This document shows positions 16,801 through 24,452 of a DNA stretch of 26,641 nt, in pieces. Position numbers and translations under genes: made by a program. Under the pieces are notes generated by a model. It was not told where the DNA came from and did no database searches. It worked only from the letters and a program-made list of their open reading frames with translations. Numbering within the stretch: position 1 is the stretch's first letter; each line of letters begins with the position of its first letter. The DNA comes from Pseudomonadota bacterium (GTDB lineage Bacteria > Pseudomonadota > Gammaproteobacteria > Burkholderiales > Burkholderiaceae_B). The DNA is taken from positions 1 through 26,641 of the forward strand of contig JAEWFK010000038.1 in NCBI GenBank assembly GCA_023388835.1. The letters are read 5' to 3'.

Positions 16801-17706
16801 CAGGCGTCCTTTCAGAAAGTGGCCGGTCGCGATCACGAGGTAGCCCAGGCGCTGGCGCACGAGAATTTGACCGGCTGGACTTTCGGCGATCTGCCGGAAA
16901 TCATGGAGATCCATCGCAAGGGCCAGTCTTTCATCGGCTATCCAGCCTTGGTCGACGCAGGCACGCACTGCGAGCTGGACGTATTCGACGACCCGGGCGA
17001 AGCCAGGCAGCATCACCGGCGCGGATTGTGCAGGTTGTTCCGGCTAGGTTTGCGTGACCAGGTGAAGTTCCTGGAGAAGAACATACCGGATCTGACTCGC
17101 ATGAGCATGCTCTACATGAGCCTGGGCACGCAGGAAGACTTGCGCGACCAGATCATCGATTCCGGCATCGCCCAGGCCTTCCTCGCAGACCCGTGGCCGC
17201 AGGACCAGGCGTCCTTCGAGGCGCGCAAGGCGGAAGGACGCAATCGGCTTGGCCTGATCGTGCAGGAAATTGCCCGCCTGGCGGCGGCCATCCTGGCGGA
17301 ATGGTCGGCGCTGACCAAGAAGCTGCCCCAAGCCAAACCCCATACTGCCGCTTATGCCGACATGCAGAAGCAGCAATCGACCCTGATGACCCATTGGTTT
17401 TTGCGCGACACGCCATACGATCGGCTGGTGCATTTCCCGCGTTATCTGAAGGCGGCTCAAGTTCGCATCGACAAGTTGCGTGCCGATCCGGCGCGCGATA
17501 CGCGCGCCATGGCGGAAATGGCCCCGCTGATTGCCCAATACCAGCGGGCGGCCCAGGCCCTGAAGGGCGCGCCCGATGCACAGCTGGAGGACTTCCGCTG
17601 GATGCTGGAGGAATTGCGCGTCGCCCTCTTTGCGCAGGAGCTCCGCACACCCGCTCCCGTCTCCGTGAAACGCTTGCAGAAGGCCTGGGCGGCGATGCAG
17701 CGCTGA
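13783..17706 (+). CDS. hrpA: ATP-dependent RNA helicase HrpA (DEAH family)
   Basis: HrpA is a large cytoplasmic DEAH-box RNA helicase; in E. coli it acts in mRNA processing and in rescue of stalled or colliding ribosomes. The 1307 residues match E. coli HrpA (1300). Motifs visible are Walker A GETGSGKT at 91-98, DEAH at 188-191, SAT in ITSATID shortly after, and motif VI QRAGRCGR at 401-408. Winged-helix, OB and a long C-terminal DUF3418-type region follow. A basic Pro/Arg/Gln-rich stretch of about 60 residues precedes the helicase core. ATG 13783 is preferred for its AGGA site at 13771-13774. ATG 13786 and ATG 13813 are alternatives, and a further in-frame start at 13675 would overlap argA. 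Confidence 0.96.
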   Translation: MMDYPDPTGFMQKTDPLSENPQKTPRARKQGPASRPASQQERGAGRPSSPQERRVERPTPPIRYPEDLPVSAHREAIAKAIQDHPVVIVCGETGSGKTTQLPKICLELGRGSRRMIAHTQPRRLAATSVAKRIAEELDTELGDWVGYQIRFNDRSGPNAAIKLMTDGILLAETQRDPLLKRYDTIIVDEAHERSLNIDFLLGFLKRLLEKRRDLKLIITSATIDADRFARHFGTDEKPAPVIEVSGRLYPVEVRYRPVQRDTDEAAATRSGGRDEERDLIEAVVEGVDECARHGPGDVLVFLPGEREIRESVEALRKHHPPGTEVLPLYARLSQAEQERIFRPQTSVRRIVLATNVAETSLTVPGIRYVVDSGLARVKRYSWRNKVEQLRIEPISQASANQRAGRCGRIGPGVCIRLYDEADYQARPAFTDPEVLRSSLASVILRMKALRLDDIEAFPFVDAPAGRAIADGYQQLQELGALDEENRLTAIGREQARLPVDPRVGRMILAARDQHCLTEMLIIASALSVQDPRDRPMQEREAADKAHAKFNDERSEFLSYIKLWRWYAEQVEHKGSQRKLVALLRQNFLSPLRLREWRDVHSQLAALVGEQGWRLNATDATYEQLHMALLTGLLGNIGLKMEEGGAYQGAREIRFLVHPGSTLGKKAGKWVMAAELVETTRLYARCIAKIDPRWVERAGAHLLRKSWSDPRWEKKAGQVVANERATLYGLTVYAGRRVHFGRIDPRQARDIFIRDALVTGDIESKLPFLRHNSRLIESIEKLEHQTRRPDILVDDGLIQAFYDARLPADVFQTATLERWYSRLSPEEAKGLELSRDELMRHDAAGITTDVFPKKVNWQGVEMALDYHFEPGSLRDGVTLNVPLFALNRIDPMRCEWLVPGMLKEKVHLLLKSLPQKLRRHCVPLPDYAAGFAERWFDESTDPGISLLDAIAQDMWTQVKVRPQRTDFKTETLPAHLFMNFKVVDEHGRMLSGGRNLDQLKAEHGREAQASFQKVAGRDHEVAQALAHENLTGWTFGDLPEIMEIHRKGQSFIGYPALVDAGTHCELDVFDDPGEARQHHRRGLCRLFRLGLRDQVKFLEKNIPDLTRMSMLYMSLGTQEDLRDQIIDSGIAQAFLADPWPQDQASFEARKAEGRNRLGLIVQEIARLAAAILAEWSALTKKLPQAKPHTAAYADMQKQQSTLMTHWFLRDTPYDRLVHFPRYLKAAQVRIDKLRADPARDTRAMAEMAPLIAQYQRAAQALKGAPDAQLEDFRWMLEELRVALFAQELRTPAPVSVKRLQKAWAAMQR

Positions 17707-17707
17707 G

Positions 17708-17713
17708 TACAAT
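17708..17713 (+). promoter_or_regulatory. -10-like box placing transcription start on the dnaE ATG
   Basis: TACAAT, one mismatch from consensus, ends 7 bases before the A of the dnaE ATG, so standard geometry puts +1 on that A. No ribosome-binding sequence of normal strength precedes the ATG, and no good -35 was found. dnaE may be read both from here as a leaderless mRNA and from upstream through hrpA. Confidence 0.4.
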
Positions 17714-17719
17714 CCGAGC

Positions 17720-20700
17720 ATGATTCAGGAATCCACACCCCCCGCTTTCGTACACCTGCGCGTCCATTCCGAATTCTCGGTGGTGGACGGTATCGCCCAG
17801 ATCCCCGGCCTGGTGAAGAAGGCCGTCGAGTTCGGCCAGCCCGCCCTGGCCCTGACCGACCTGGGCAACCTCTTTGGCTTTGTCAAGTTCTACCGCGCTG
17901 CGCAAGGCAAGGGCGTCAAACCCCTTGCCGGCGCCGATGTCTGGCTCGAGAACGAGCATGACCGTGACAAGCCCCAGCGGCTGTTGCTGCTTGCCCGCAA
18001 TCACGGCGGCTACCTGGCCCTGTGCGAATTGCTGAGCCGCGCCTGGCTGGAAAACCAATATCGGGGCAGGGCAGAAGTGCGCCGGGAATGGCTGGCGGCC
18101 CAAGAGGGTTTGATCGTGCTGTCCGGCGGGCGCGGCGGCGATGTCGGGCAGCTGCTTGAAGCCGGCCGCGAAGAAGAAGCCGCGGCCGTCGCGGCAGAAT
18201 GGGCGCGGCTTTATCCGGACAGCTATTACATCGAACTGCAGCGTACCGGGGCGGACGGCGAGGAAAGCTATATACAGGCTGCGCTGCGGCTGGCGGCGCG
18301 GCTGAACATTCCCGTGGTCGCCACCCACCCCATCCAGTTCCTGTCGCCCGATGATTTTCGGGCGCACGAGGCGCGGGTCTGCATTGCCGAAGGCGAACAG
18401 CTCGGGAATGCGAGGCGCCCGCGTCGCTTCACCGAGCAGCAGTACATGCTCAGCTCTCACGAAATGGCGCAGCGCTTTGCCGATGTGCCCTCCGCGATCG
18501 CGAACACGGTGGAGATCGCGCGCCGCTGCAACTTGGTGCTGGAGCTCGGCAAGCCCCGCTTGCCCGACTTCCCCACGCCTGACGGCATCACGCTCGACGA
18601 CTACATGGTCCAGTTGTCGGAAGAAGGGTTGGAGCAACGCATGATGCAGCTCTATCCCGACGAGTCGGAGCGCGCGGCCCAGTACCCCACTTACCTGAAG
18701 CGGCTGCAATGGGAATGCTCCATCATCATCAAGATGGGCTTTCCCGGCTACTTCCTGATCGTGGCCGACTTCATCAACTGGGGCAAGACCAACGGCGTGC
18801 CGGTCGGCCCTGGCCGGGGTTCGGGCGCAGGCTCGCTGGTGGCCTATGCATTGGGCATTACCGATCTCGACCCCATCCGCTACGACCTGCTCTTCGAGCG
18901 CTTCTTGAATCCGGAGCGGGTCTCCATGCCCGACTTCGATATCGACTTCTGCCAAGACAACCGCGAACGCGTCATCGACTACGTGAAGCAGAAGTACGGC
19001 CGGGCGGCCGTGAGCCAGATTGCGACCTTTGGTACGCTGGGCGCCAAGGCCGTGGTGCGCGATGTGGGGCGCGTGCTTGAAATGCCTTACTCATTATGCG
19101 ATGGCCTGTCCAAGCTGATTCCCTTCAGTCCCATGGACCCCTGGACACTCGACCGCACGCTCAAAGAAGAGCCCGCCTTCCTGGAGCGTTACGAACAGGA
19201 AGAAGAAGTCCGCGCACTGGTCGACTTGGCCAAGCCGCTGGAAGGTCTGACACGGAATATCGGCATGCACGCGGGGGGCGTGTTGATCGCCCCCGGAAAG
19301 CTGACCGATTTCTGCCCCCTGTATTGTCAGCCGGGCGTCGACAGCAACGCCGTTTCGCAGTATGACAAGGACGACGTCGAAGCCGTGGGCTTGGTCAAGT
19401 TCGACTTTTTGGGCTTGCGCAATCTCACCATTCTGGATTGGGCCGTGCGCTATGTGCAGCGCTTCAATCCGGAAAAGCGCGACTTCGATCTCATGGCGCT
19501 GCCGCTGGATGACCGCAATGCCTACAAGTTGCTGAGCGAGGGCAACACCACGGCCGTCTTCCAGCTCGAATCGCGAGGCATGAAGGAGCTGCTCAAGAGT
19601 CTCAAGCCCAATACCTTCGAAGACGTCATCGCCATGCTGGCCCTGTACCGGCCGGGGCCGCTGGAATCGGGCATGGTGGTCGACTTCGTGAACCGAAAGC
19701 ACGGGCGCGCGGAAGTCGACTACTTCCACCCCGATCTGGAAGCGGTCCTGACGAGCACCTACGGGGTGATCGTGTACCAGGAACAGGTAATGTTGATCTC
19801 ACAGATCATCGGCGGGTACACCCTGGGCGGCGCCGATCTTCTGCGCCGCGCGATGGGCAAAAAGAAGCCCGAGGAGATGGCCAAGCACCGAGAGATCTTC
19901 GAGAAGGGCGCTGTCGAGAAAGGCTATGACGCTGATTTGGCCGTCAAGCTCTTTGATCTCATGGAGAAGTTCGCGGGCTACGGCTTCAACAAGAGTCACT
20001 CCGCCGCCTACGCGCTGATCGCCTACCAGACCGCCTGGCTCAAGCACTATCACCCGGCGGAATTCCTCGCAGCGACCTTGTCGTCGGACATGGACGACAC
20101 GGAGAAAGTGCAGGTGTTCTGGAAGGACGCCGTGGCAAACGGCGTGACGGTGCTTCCGCCGGACGTCAACGCCTCGGCCTACCGTTTCGAGCCGGTGGAA
20201 GACGAACATTCCGCGCGCGGCGAGCCGCCGCGCTCAATGCGCTACGGCCTGGGCGCAGTGAAAGGAACCGGCCAAGGCGCCGTCGAAGAGATCATCCGGG
20301 CGCGCAACGAAGGCGGGCCGTTCGCCAGCCTGTTCGATTTCTGCAAACGGGTGGATCGCTCCACCGTGAACCGCCGCACCATTGAAGCCCTGATTCGGGC
20401 CGGCGCCTTCGACACCATTGCCGAGAACCGCGCGGCCTTGCTGGCCAGCGTGAGCAACGCGATCGAAGCCGCTGAACAGGCGGAACGCAGCGCCAACCAG
20501 ATTTCGCTGTTTGCCGACAATGCCGGCGATATCGTCGACCTCGAACTGGCGCGGGTTCCGCCCTGGGATCTCCAGACCCGTCTGCGGGAAGAAAAGTCCG
20601 CGCTGGGTTTTTACTTTAGCGGGCACCTTTTCGACGCATGGCGTGATGAAGTGCGCCGTTTCGCGCCGACCCCGCTGGCCCGTCTGCAGCCTTCGCGCAG

Positions 20701-21211
20701 CCAGCAGTGGTTTGCCGGTGTGCTCACCGCCCTGCGCCCGCGCATGACGCGGCGCGGGAAAATGCTTTACGCCTTGCTGGATGATGGCTCGGCGCAGATC
20801 GAGGTCGCCGTCTTCAACGAGCTTTACGAGCAGCATCGGCTTCGCCTCAAGGAAGACCAGCTGATCATCGTGCATGGCAAGGTGTCGAACGACGACTTTT
20901 CGGGAGGGCTCCGGGTAACGGCCGAAGTGCTTTACGACCTGCAGCTTGCGCGTGAATCGCGGGCAAACAGCCTGCGCATCACCTTGAACGGTAATGCCGA
21001 TTCCCAGCGGCTGCGTCAGCTGCTGAACCCCTACCGGGCAGACCCCGAGAACGGGCTTCCCGGTGTGGCGGTCGAGGTGCAGCTCGAGCGCGATGGCTAT
21101 CGCTGCCTGGTGCGCCTGGGCGAGGATTGGCGGGTACGTATGTCAGACACCATGCTGGATCAGCTGGCCGACTGGGTGAAACCGGAATCGCTGGAGATTA
21201 CCTACGCATGA
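17720..21211 (+). CDS. dnaE: DNA polymerase III alpha subunit
   Basis: DnaE is the catalytic subunit of the replicative polymerase holoenzyme. The 1163-residue product is the normal proteobacterial length (E. coli 1160). Domains in order are: an N-terminal PHP domain (HLRVHSEFS at 12-19), the palm with the catalytic motif PDFDIDF at 404-410 and the third Asp at 562 in KFDFLGLRN, the GPGRGSGAGSLVAYALG loop, fingers with the FAGYGFNKSHSAAYA segment, a helix-hairpin-helix region, and a C-terminal OB domain (about 960-1060) with the tau-binding end. It begins 13 bases after hrpA. The stop overlaps the start of the following glycosyltransferase gene (ATGA), an unusual coupling of replication to glycan synthesis. 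Confidence 0.98.
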   Translation: MIQESTPPAFVHLRVHSEFSVVDGIAQIPGLVKKAVEFGQPALALTDLGNLFGFVKFYRAAQGKGVKPLAGADVWLENEHDRDKPQRLLLLARNHGGYLALCELLSRAWLENQYRGRAEVRREWLAAQEGLIVLSGGRGGDVGQLLEAGREEEAAAVAAEWARLYPDSYYIELQRTGADGEESYIQAALRLAARLNIPVVATHPIQFLSPDDFRAHEARVCIAEGEQLGNARRPRRFTEQQYMLSSHEMAQRFADVPSAIANTVEIARRCNLVLELGKPRLPDFPTPDGITLDDYMVQLSEEGLEQRMMQLYPDESERAAQYPTYLKRLQWECSIIIKMGFPGYFLIVADFINWGKTNGVPVGPGRGSGAGSLVAYALGITDLDPIRYDLLFERFLNPERVSMPDFDIDFCQDNRERVIDYVKQKYGRAAVSQIATFGTLGAKAVVRDVGRVLEMPYSLCDGLSKLIPFSPMDPWTLDRTLKEEPAFLERYEQEEEVRALVDLAKPLEGLTRNIGMHAGGVLIAPGKLTDFCPLYCQPGVDSNAVSQYDKDDVEAVGLVKFDFLGLRNLTILDWAVRYVQRFNPEKRDFDLMALPLDDRNAYKLLSEGNTTAVFQLESRGMKELLKSLKPNTFEDVIAMLALYRPGPLESGMVVDFVNRKHGRAEVDYFHPDLEAVLTSTYGVIVYQEQVMLISQIIGGYTLGGADLLRRAMGKKKPEEMAKHREIFEKGAVEKGYDADLAVKLFDLMEKFAGYGFNKSHSAAYALIAYQTAWLKHYHPAEFLAATLSSDMDDTEKVQVFWKDAVANGVTVLPPDVNASAYRFEPVEDEHSARGEPPRSMRYGLGAVKGTGQGAVEEIIRARNEGGPFASLFDFCKRVDRSTVNRRTIEALIRAGAFDTIAENRAALLASVSNAIEAAEQAERSANQISLFADNAGDIVDLELARVPPWDLQTRLREEKSALGFYFSGHLFDAWRDEVRRFAPTPLARLQPSRSQQWFAGVLTALRPRMTRRGKMLYALLDDGSAQIEVAVFNELYEQHRLRLKEDQLIIVHGKVSNDDFSGGLRVTAEVLYDLQLARESRANSLRITLNGNADSQRLRQLLNPYRADPENGLPGVAVEVQLERDGYRCLVRLGEDWRVRMSDTMLDQLADWVKPESLEITYA

Positions 21212-22326
21212 GCATTGATGCCTCCTTCACGCCTTTGCGCATACTCCATTCCGAAGCCGCCACGGGTTTCGGCGGGCAGGAGCAATACATCCATCGCATG
21301 ATGCTGGCGATGCGCGACCGAGGACACTTCCTTGAAGCTGTATGTCAGCCTCATGCGAAGCTCACTGAGCGCCTGCGGCAGGAAGGCTTCATCGTCCACA
21401 CGATGCCGATGGACGGCCCAGTCAACTATTTGCGCGGCGTCCGCCGTATACGTGGCATCTTGCGTCGCGGACGGTTCGACATACTGAACACCCATAGCCG
21501 GCGCGATACCATGCTCGCAGGCGCCGCCGCGCGGCTTGCCGGTACGCCCCTGATCGTGCGCACCCGACATCTGGCCAATCGGCCCGGCTCGCTGCTTTCG
21601 TATACCGTGGTTCCGCATCGGGTTACGACCGCAAGCGATTTCGTCCGCCAAGGCTTGATCGAACGCGGGGTGCCCGAAGGGCATGTCGCCACTGTTTATC
21701 CCGCTGTGGAACTGCCGCCGCTTACGGGCGCGTCCACGCTGCGCAAAGAACTCAGGCTGGCACCCAACGATATTGTGGTTGGCTGCGTGGCGGTCATGCG
21801 CGCGTTGAAGGGGCATAGGGAACTCATCGACGCCATGGCGCCGCTCATCGCCGAGCGTCCCAATCTGCATCTCGTGTTGGTCGGCGGCGGTTCGCCCTTG
21901 TTTGAGGAAATCCAAACTTATGTCCAATCGCGAGGATTGAGCCGGCGTGTGCACATGCTCGGGATGCGCAATGATGTCCCCAATCTGCTCGAAGGGTTCG
22001 ACATTTTCGCGCTTGCCACCCGTAAGGAAGCGTCCGGCACGGTATTCGTCGAGGCGGGGGCGGCCGGCTTGCCCGTGGTGGGCACCCGCGTGGACGGCGT
22101 GCCGGAGATGCTTAAGGACGGTATCAGCGGCCTGCTGGTGCCGCTCGACGATGTCGCAGCGCTCACACAATCCATCCGGCGGCTGGTGGAAGACCCCGAA
22201 TTGCGTCGCCGCATGGGCCAGGCGGGGCTGGAATTCTGCCGGCATTCTGGCCATTTCAGCCTGGATGCCATGGTCCGGCGCATAGAAGCAGCCTACATGC
22301 GTTGGCTGGGAGAGCTGAAGAAATGA
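21208..22326 (+). CDS. Glycosyltransferase family 4-like protein 1
   Basis: This is a predicted cytoplasmic GT-B-fold retaining glycosyltransferase, probably adding one sugar to the LPS core or another envelope glycan; donor and acceptor are unknown. The 372-residue product has the GT4 layout. An N-terminal half has a glycine-rich loop (GFGGQEQYIHRMMLAM) and FDILNTHSRRD. A C-terminal half has VGCVAVMRALKGHRELIDA, LVLVGGGSP and the EX7E pair Glu274/Glu282, followed by GLPVVGTRVDGVPEML. There is no signal peptide. ATG 21208 overlaps the dnaE stop, and a weak GGAG lies 11 bases upstream. Its own stop overlaps the next start (ATGA), so dnaE and these two genes form a translationally linked string. 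The longer open frame to 21127 is dnaE sequence read out of frame. Confidence 0.92.
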   Translation: MSIDASFTPLRILHSEAATGFGGQEQYIHRMMLAMRDRGHFLEAVCQPHAKLTERLRQEGFIVHTMPMDGPVNYLRGVRRIRGILRRGRFDILNTHSRRDTMLAGAAARLAGTPLIVRTRHLANRPGSLLSYTVVPHRVTTASDFVRQGLIERGVPEGHVATVYPAVELPPLTGASTLRKELRLAPNDIVVGCVAVMRALKGHRELIDAMAPLIAERPNLHLVLVGGGSPLFEEIQTYVQSRGLSRRVHMLGMRNDVPNLLEGFDIFALATRKEASGTVFVEAGAAGLPVVGTRVDGVPEMLKDGISGLLVPLDDVAALTQSIRRLVEDPELRRRMGQAGLEFCRHSGHFSLDAMVRRIEAAYMRWLGELKK

Positions 22327-23159
22327 AACAGGCGCAGACCGTACCGGTCCTGATGTACCACCACGTCTCGCCCGTGGAGGGCATGATCAACGTATCCCCA
22401 GGGAACTTCGAGCACCAGCTCAAGTGGCTGCAGAGCCATGGCTACCGTTCAATCACCTGCGATGAATTCGCCGGACATCTGGAAGGCCGTACCGTGCCGG
22501 CTCGCTCGGTGCTCCTCACATTCGATGACGGCTACCTGGACAACTGGGTATATGCGTACCCGCTCATGAAGCGCTACGGCTTTCATGGCGTCATTTTCCT
22601 GGTCACTTCCTGGATAGGAGACGGGCCGCTGCGCCCGCTGCTGGGCGCCAACGAGCTGCCCGAAACGCCTTCCCATCGTGAATGCGAAGATCGCATCGAA
22701 CAGGGCAGGGCAGACGAGGTCATGCTGCGTTGGAGTGAAATCGAGGCCATGCGCGGCGATGGCGTTTTCGAGTTTCATAGCCATACCCACACGCATACCC
22801 GTTGGGACCTTTCTGCAGACAAGGCCAACAAGAACAAGCACATGGCCGAAGAGTTGGCGGCATCTCGGGATACCCTGCGGAAGCGTTTGGGCGAGGTGTC
22901 ACCGCACTTTTGCTGGCCGCAAGGATATTTCGACCCCGACTATATCCGTATCGCAAAAGAATCCGGCTTCCGTTATCTCTACACGACCAAGCCCTTCGGG
23001 CAGAATCGTCCCGGGTCTGATCCGGCCCATATCTACCGCTTTGCGGTCCGCAACACCAGCGGCCAATCCGTAGGTCGACGGCTGCGCGTCGCGGCGGATC
23101 CGATCGTCGGACCGTTGTTCAATCGCTACAAACTTTGGAAGCGCAGCCTAAGAACGTAA
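22323..23159 (+). CDS. Polysaccharide deacetylase family protein 1 (NodB/CE4 fold)
   Basis: This is a predicted metal-dependent sugar N-deacetylase that would convert an N-acetyl sugar to the free amine. The 278-residue product has the CE4 motif 1 TFDDGY at 66-71 (catalytic and metal Asp), motif 2 with metal His152 and His156 in HSHTHTH, and a CWPQGY segment in place of the usual RxPY. VPVLMYHHVSP opens the protein, as in PgaB-type deacetylases. There is no signal peptide or lipobox, so it should act in the cytoplasm, unlike most secreted polysaccharide deacetylases. About 18 extra, charged residues lie between the two motifs compared with the paralogue at 24453. The start is fixed by the four-base overlap with the preceding glycosyltransferase. 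A Bordetella LPS core deacetylase gene has been described in a similar cluster (from memory). Confidence 0.9.
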   Translation: MKQAQTVPVLMYHHVSPVEGMINVSPGNFEHQLKWLQSHGYRSITCDEFAGHLEGRTVPARSVLLTFDDGYLDNWVYAYPLMKRYGFHGVIFLVTSWIGDGPLRPLLGANELPETPSHRECEDRIEQGRADEVMLRWSEIEAMRGDGVFEFHSHTHTHTRWDLSADKANKNKHMAEELAASRDTLRKRLGEVSPHFCWPQGYFDPDYIRIAKESGFRYLYTTKPFGQNRPGSDPAHIYRFAVRNTSGQSVGRRLRVAADPIVGPLFNRYKLWKRSLRT

Positions 23160-23169
23160 GGCTTGCGCT
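23140..23169 (+). repeat. Hairpin spanning the stop codon of deacetylase 1
   Basis: AGCGCAGCCT and AGGCTTGCGCT pair over 10 positions with one bulged base and a 9-base loop that contains part of the stop codon. No T-run follows, so it is not a classical terminator. It may stabilise the 3' end or attenuate read-through. It also overlaps the candidate -35 of the next promoter. Confidence 0.55.
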
Positions 23170-23189
23170 ACGCGCGTCCCCGCTATAGT
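23163..23189 (+). promoter_or_regulatory. Candidate promoter for the second glycosyltransferase set
   Basis: TATAGT (23184-23189) is one mismatch from the -10 consensus; TTGCGC (23163-23168) is a poor -35 at 15 bases. A second box, TACACT, lies at 23234-23239. They lie in the 149-base gap before the second glycosyltransferase, the largest gap in the window and the only place in this cluster where a fresh promoter with a leader fits. The rest of the gap shows no other structure. Confidence 0.35.
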
Positions 23190-23308
23190 TCGTTTCAGAT
23201 GAAATGACTGGCTACACGACGGCCGTTATTCGGTACACTCGCTTGCTACATCCGAAGAATCCGTAACCGAAGCGACTGTGGCCCGCTGCGAGCCAAAGGG
23301 CTGGGGCG

Positions 23309-24445
23309 ATGAAACTCCTTATTACCGATATTCACCACGGCAATGGCGGTGGCCATGTCACGTATATCTTGAGTCTGCTGCGCGGATTGCGCCACGAGTA
23401 CGAGATTACGGTGGCTGCGCCCCCGACAGGCCGTTTGTTCCAACGGGTCAGCGAAATGGAAGGCGTTCGCGCGCTACCCGGTCTATATACCTCACGCCCG
23501 TTTACCATGCTGCGTGAAGTCCGTGCGTTGCGGGCCTTCCTGCAGAAAGAACGATTCGATGTGGTGCATGTCAACGGGGGCGCTGATCACCGGCACGTCA
23601 TGCTCGCCACGATCGGGTTGGAGGACCGCCCGGGCATTGTCTGGACCAAGCACAACACCAACCCTGTCAGCAGTTTCGGGCATCGCCTGCGTGCGCGTAT
23701 GGGCACGCACGCCTCCATCGCGGTCTGCGAATATGTGGGGCATATCCTGCAGACATCGTCATACAAGCGCCGCCCCATCCAGGTTGTGCGCAATGGTATT
23801 GATATCGACACGCTGATGCCGGCCACGCCCGAAGAAAAGGCGGCTGCGCGCCGGGCATTGTTCGGTGAGTTGCCGGCCGACACCCTGGTGCTGGGCAGCA
23901 TAGGCGGTACGGATCACAACAAGGGCTGGCACCTCCTCGTTCAGGCGGCGGCGCGCCTGCCGGAGTGGCAGCGTGCCAAACTGCGTTTCGTTATTGCAGG
24001 CGACCCGCCTCGCAGCGAACTGGCGGCACTGGTCGAAGATTCCGGCATGTCACCATACGTTGTGTTTCCCGGTCTGGTGGCGGACATCCGCGGTGTTCTC
24101 GGCGCTTGCGACGCCGGCTTCGTGTTGTCTTACCGCGAAGCTGCCTCGTATGCCAGCTGCGAGACCATGGCCATGGGTTTGGCCGCCCTGGTATCCGATG
24201 CGGGGGGACTCCCTGAAAACGTCCGGCATGGTGTAGACGGCTGGGTGGTGCCCGCGGGCAGCATCGACCCATTGGAAGCCGTGCTTCGGGACATGCTGGC
24301 GAGCCCCGATACCTTGAAGCAGATGGGCGCCATGGCGCGATCGCGCGTGGCAGCGGCATTCTCGGTTCCGCAATTCATCCAGGACACGAAAGGCGTTTAT
24401 GGCGCCGCGCGATCATTGGCCCGTGGAGTGCTCGCTCCAATATAA
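23309..24445 (+). CDS. Glycosyltransferase family 4-like protein 2
   Basis: This is a predicted cytoplasmic GT-B glycosyltransferase with unknown donor and acceptor. The 378-residue product opens with MKLLITDIHHGNGGGHVTY, a glycine-rich acceptor-side loop, followed by FDVVHVNGG. The C-terminal half has GSIGGTDHNKGWHLLVQA, FVIAGDPP and the EX7E pair Glu277/Glu285, then a GGLPENVRHGVDGWVVP nucleotide-sugar region, all typical of GT4. No signal peptide or membrane helix is seen. AAAGGG at 23295-23300, 8 bases before ATG, supports the start. It follows a 149-base gap, so it probably starts a new transcript or is partly uncoupled from dnaE. Its stop codon TAA lies inside the TATAAT that precedes the next gene. 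Confidence 0.92.
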   Translation: MKLLITDIHHGNGGGHVTYILSLLRGLRHEYEITVAAPPTGRLFQRVSEMEGVRALPGLYTSRPFTMLREVRALRAFLQKERFDVVHVNGGADHRHVMLATIGLEDRPGIVWTKHNTNPVSSFGHRLRARMGTHASIAVCEYVGHILQTSSYKRRPIQVVRNGIDIDTLMPATPEEKAAARRALFGELPADTLVLGSIGGTDHNKGWHLLVQAAARLPEWQRAKLRFVIAGDPPRSELAALVEDSGMSPYVVFPGLVADIRGVLGACDAGFVLSYREAASYASCETMAMGLAALVSDAGGLPENVRHGVDGWVVPAGSIDPLEAVLRDMLASPDTLKQMGAMARSRVAAAFSVPQFIQDTKGVYGAARSLARGVLAPI

Positions 24446-24446
24446 T
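24441..24446 (+). promoter_or_regulatory. Perfect -10 box placing transcription start on the deacetylase 2 ATG
   Basis: TATAAT matches the consensus fully and ends 7 bases before the A of ATG 24453, so +1 would be that A and the mRNA leaderless. TTGGCC at 24416-24421 could be a -35 with a long 19-base spacer. No Shine-Dalgarno sequence lies between the box and the ATG. The box contains the stop codon of the preceding gene. Confidence 0.5.
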
Positions 24447-24452
24447 CGGTCC

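Noticed and set aside
17153..18955. 600-codon antisense open frame across hrpA and dnaE
   Set aside because: It lies opposite two unmistakable conserved genes. Its composition (His, Gln, Arg, Ala, Gly rich, no motifs) is typical of the antisense shadow of GC-rich coding DNA.
22789..22802. CACACGCATACCC short-repeat tract as a phase-variable element
   Set aside because: It simply encodes the histidine/threonine metal motif of the deacetylase and is not a uniform simple repeat.
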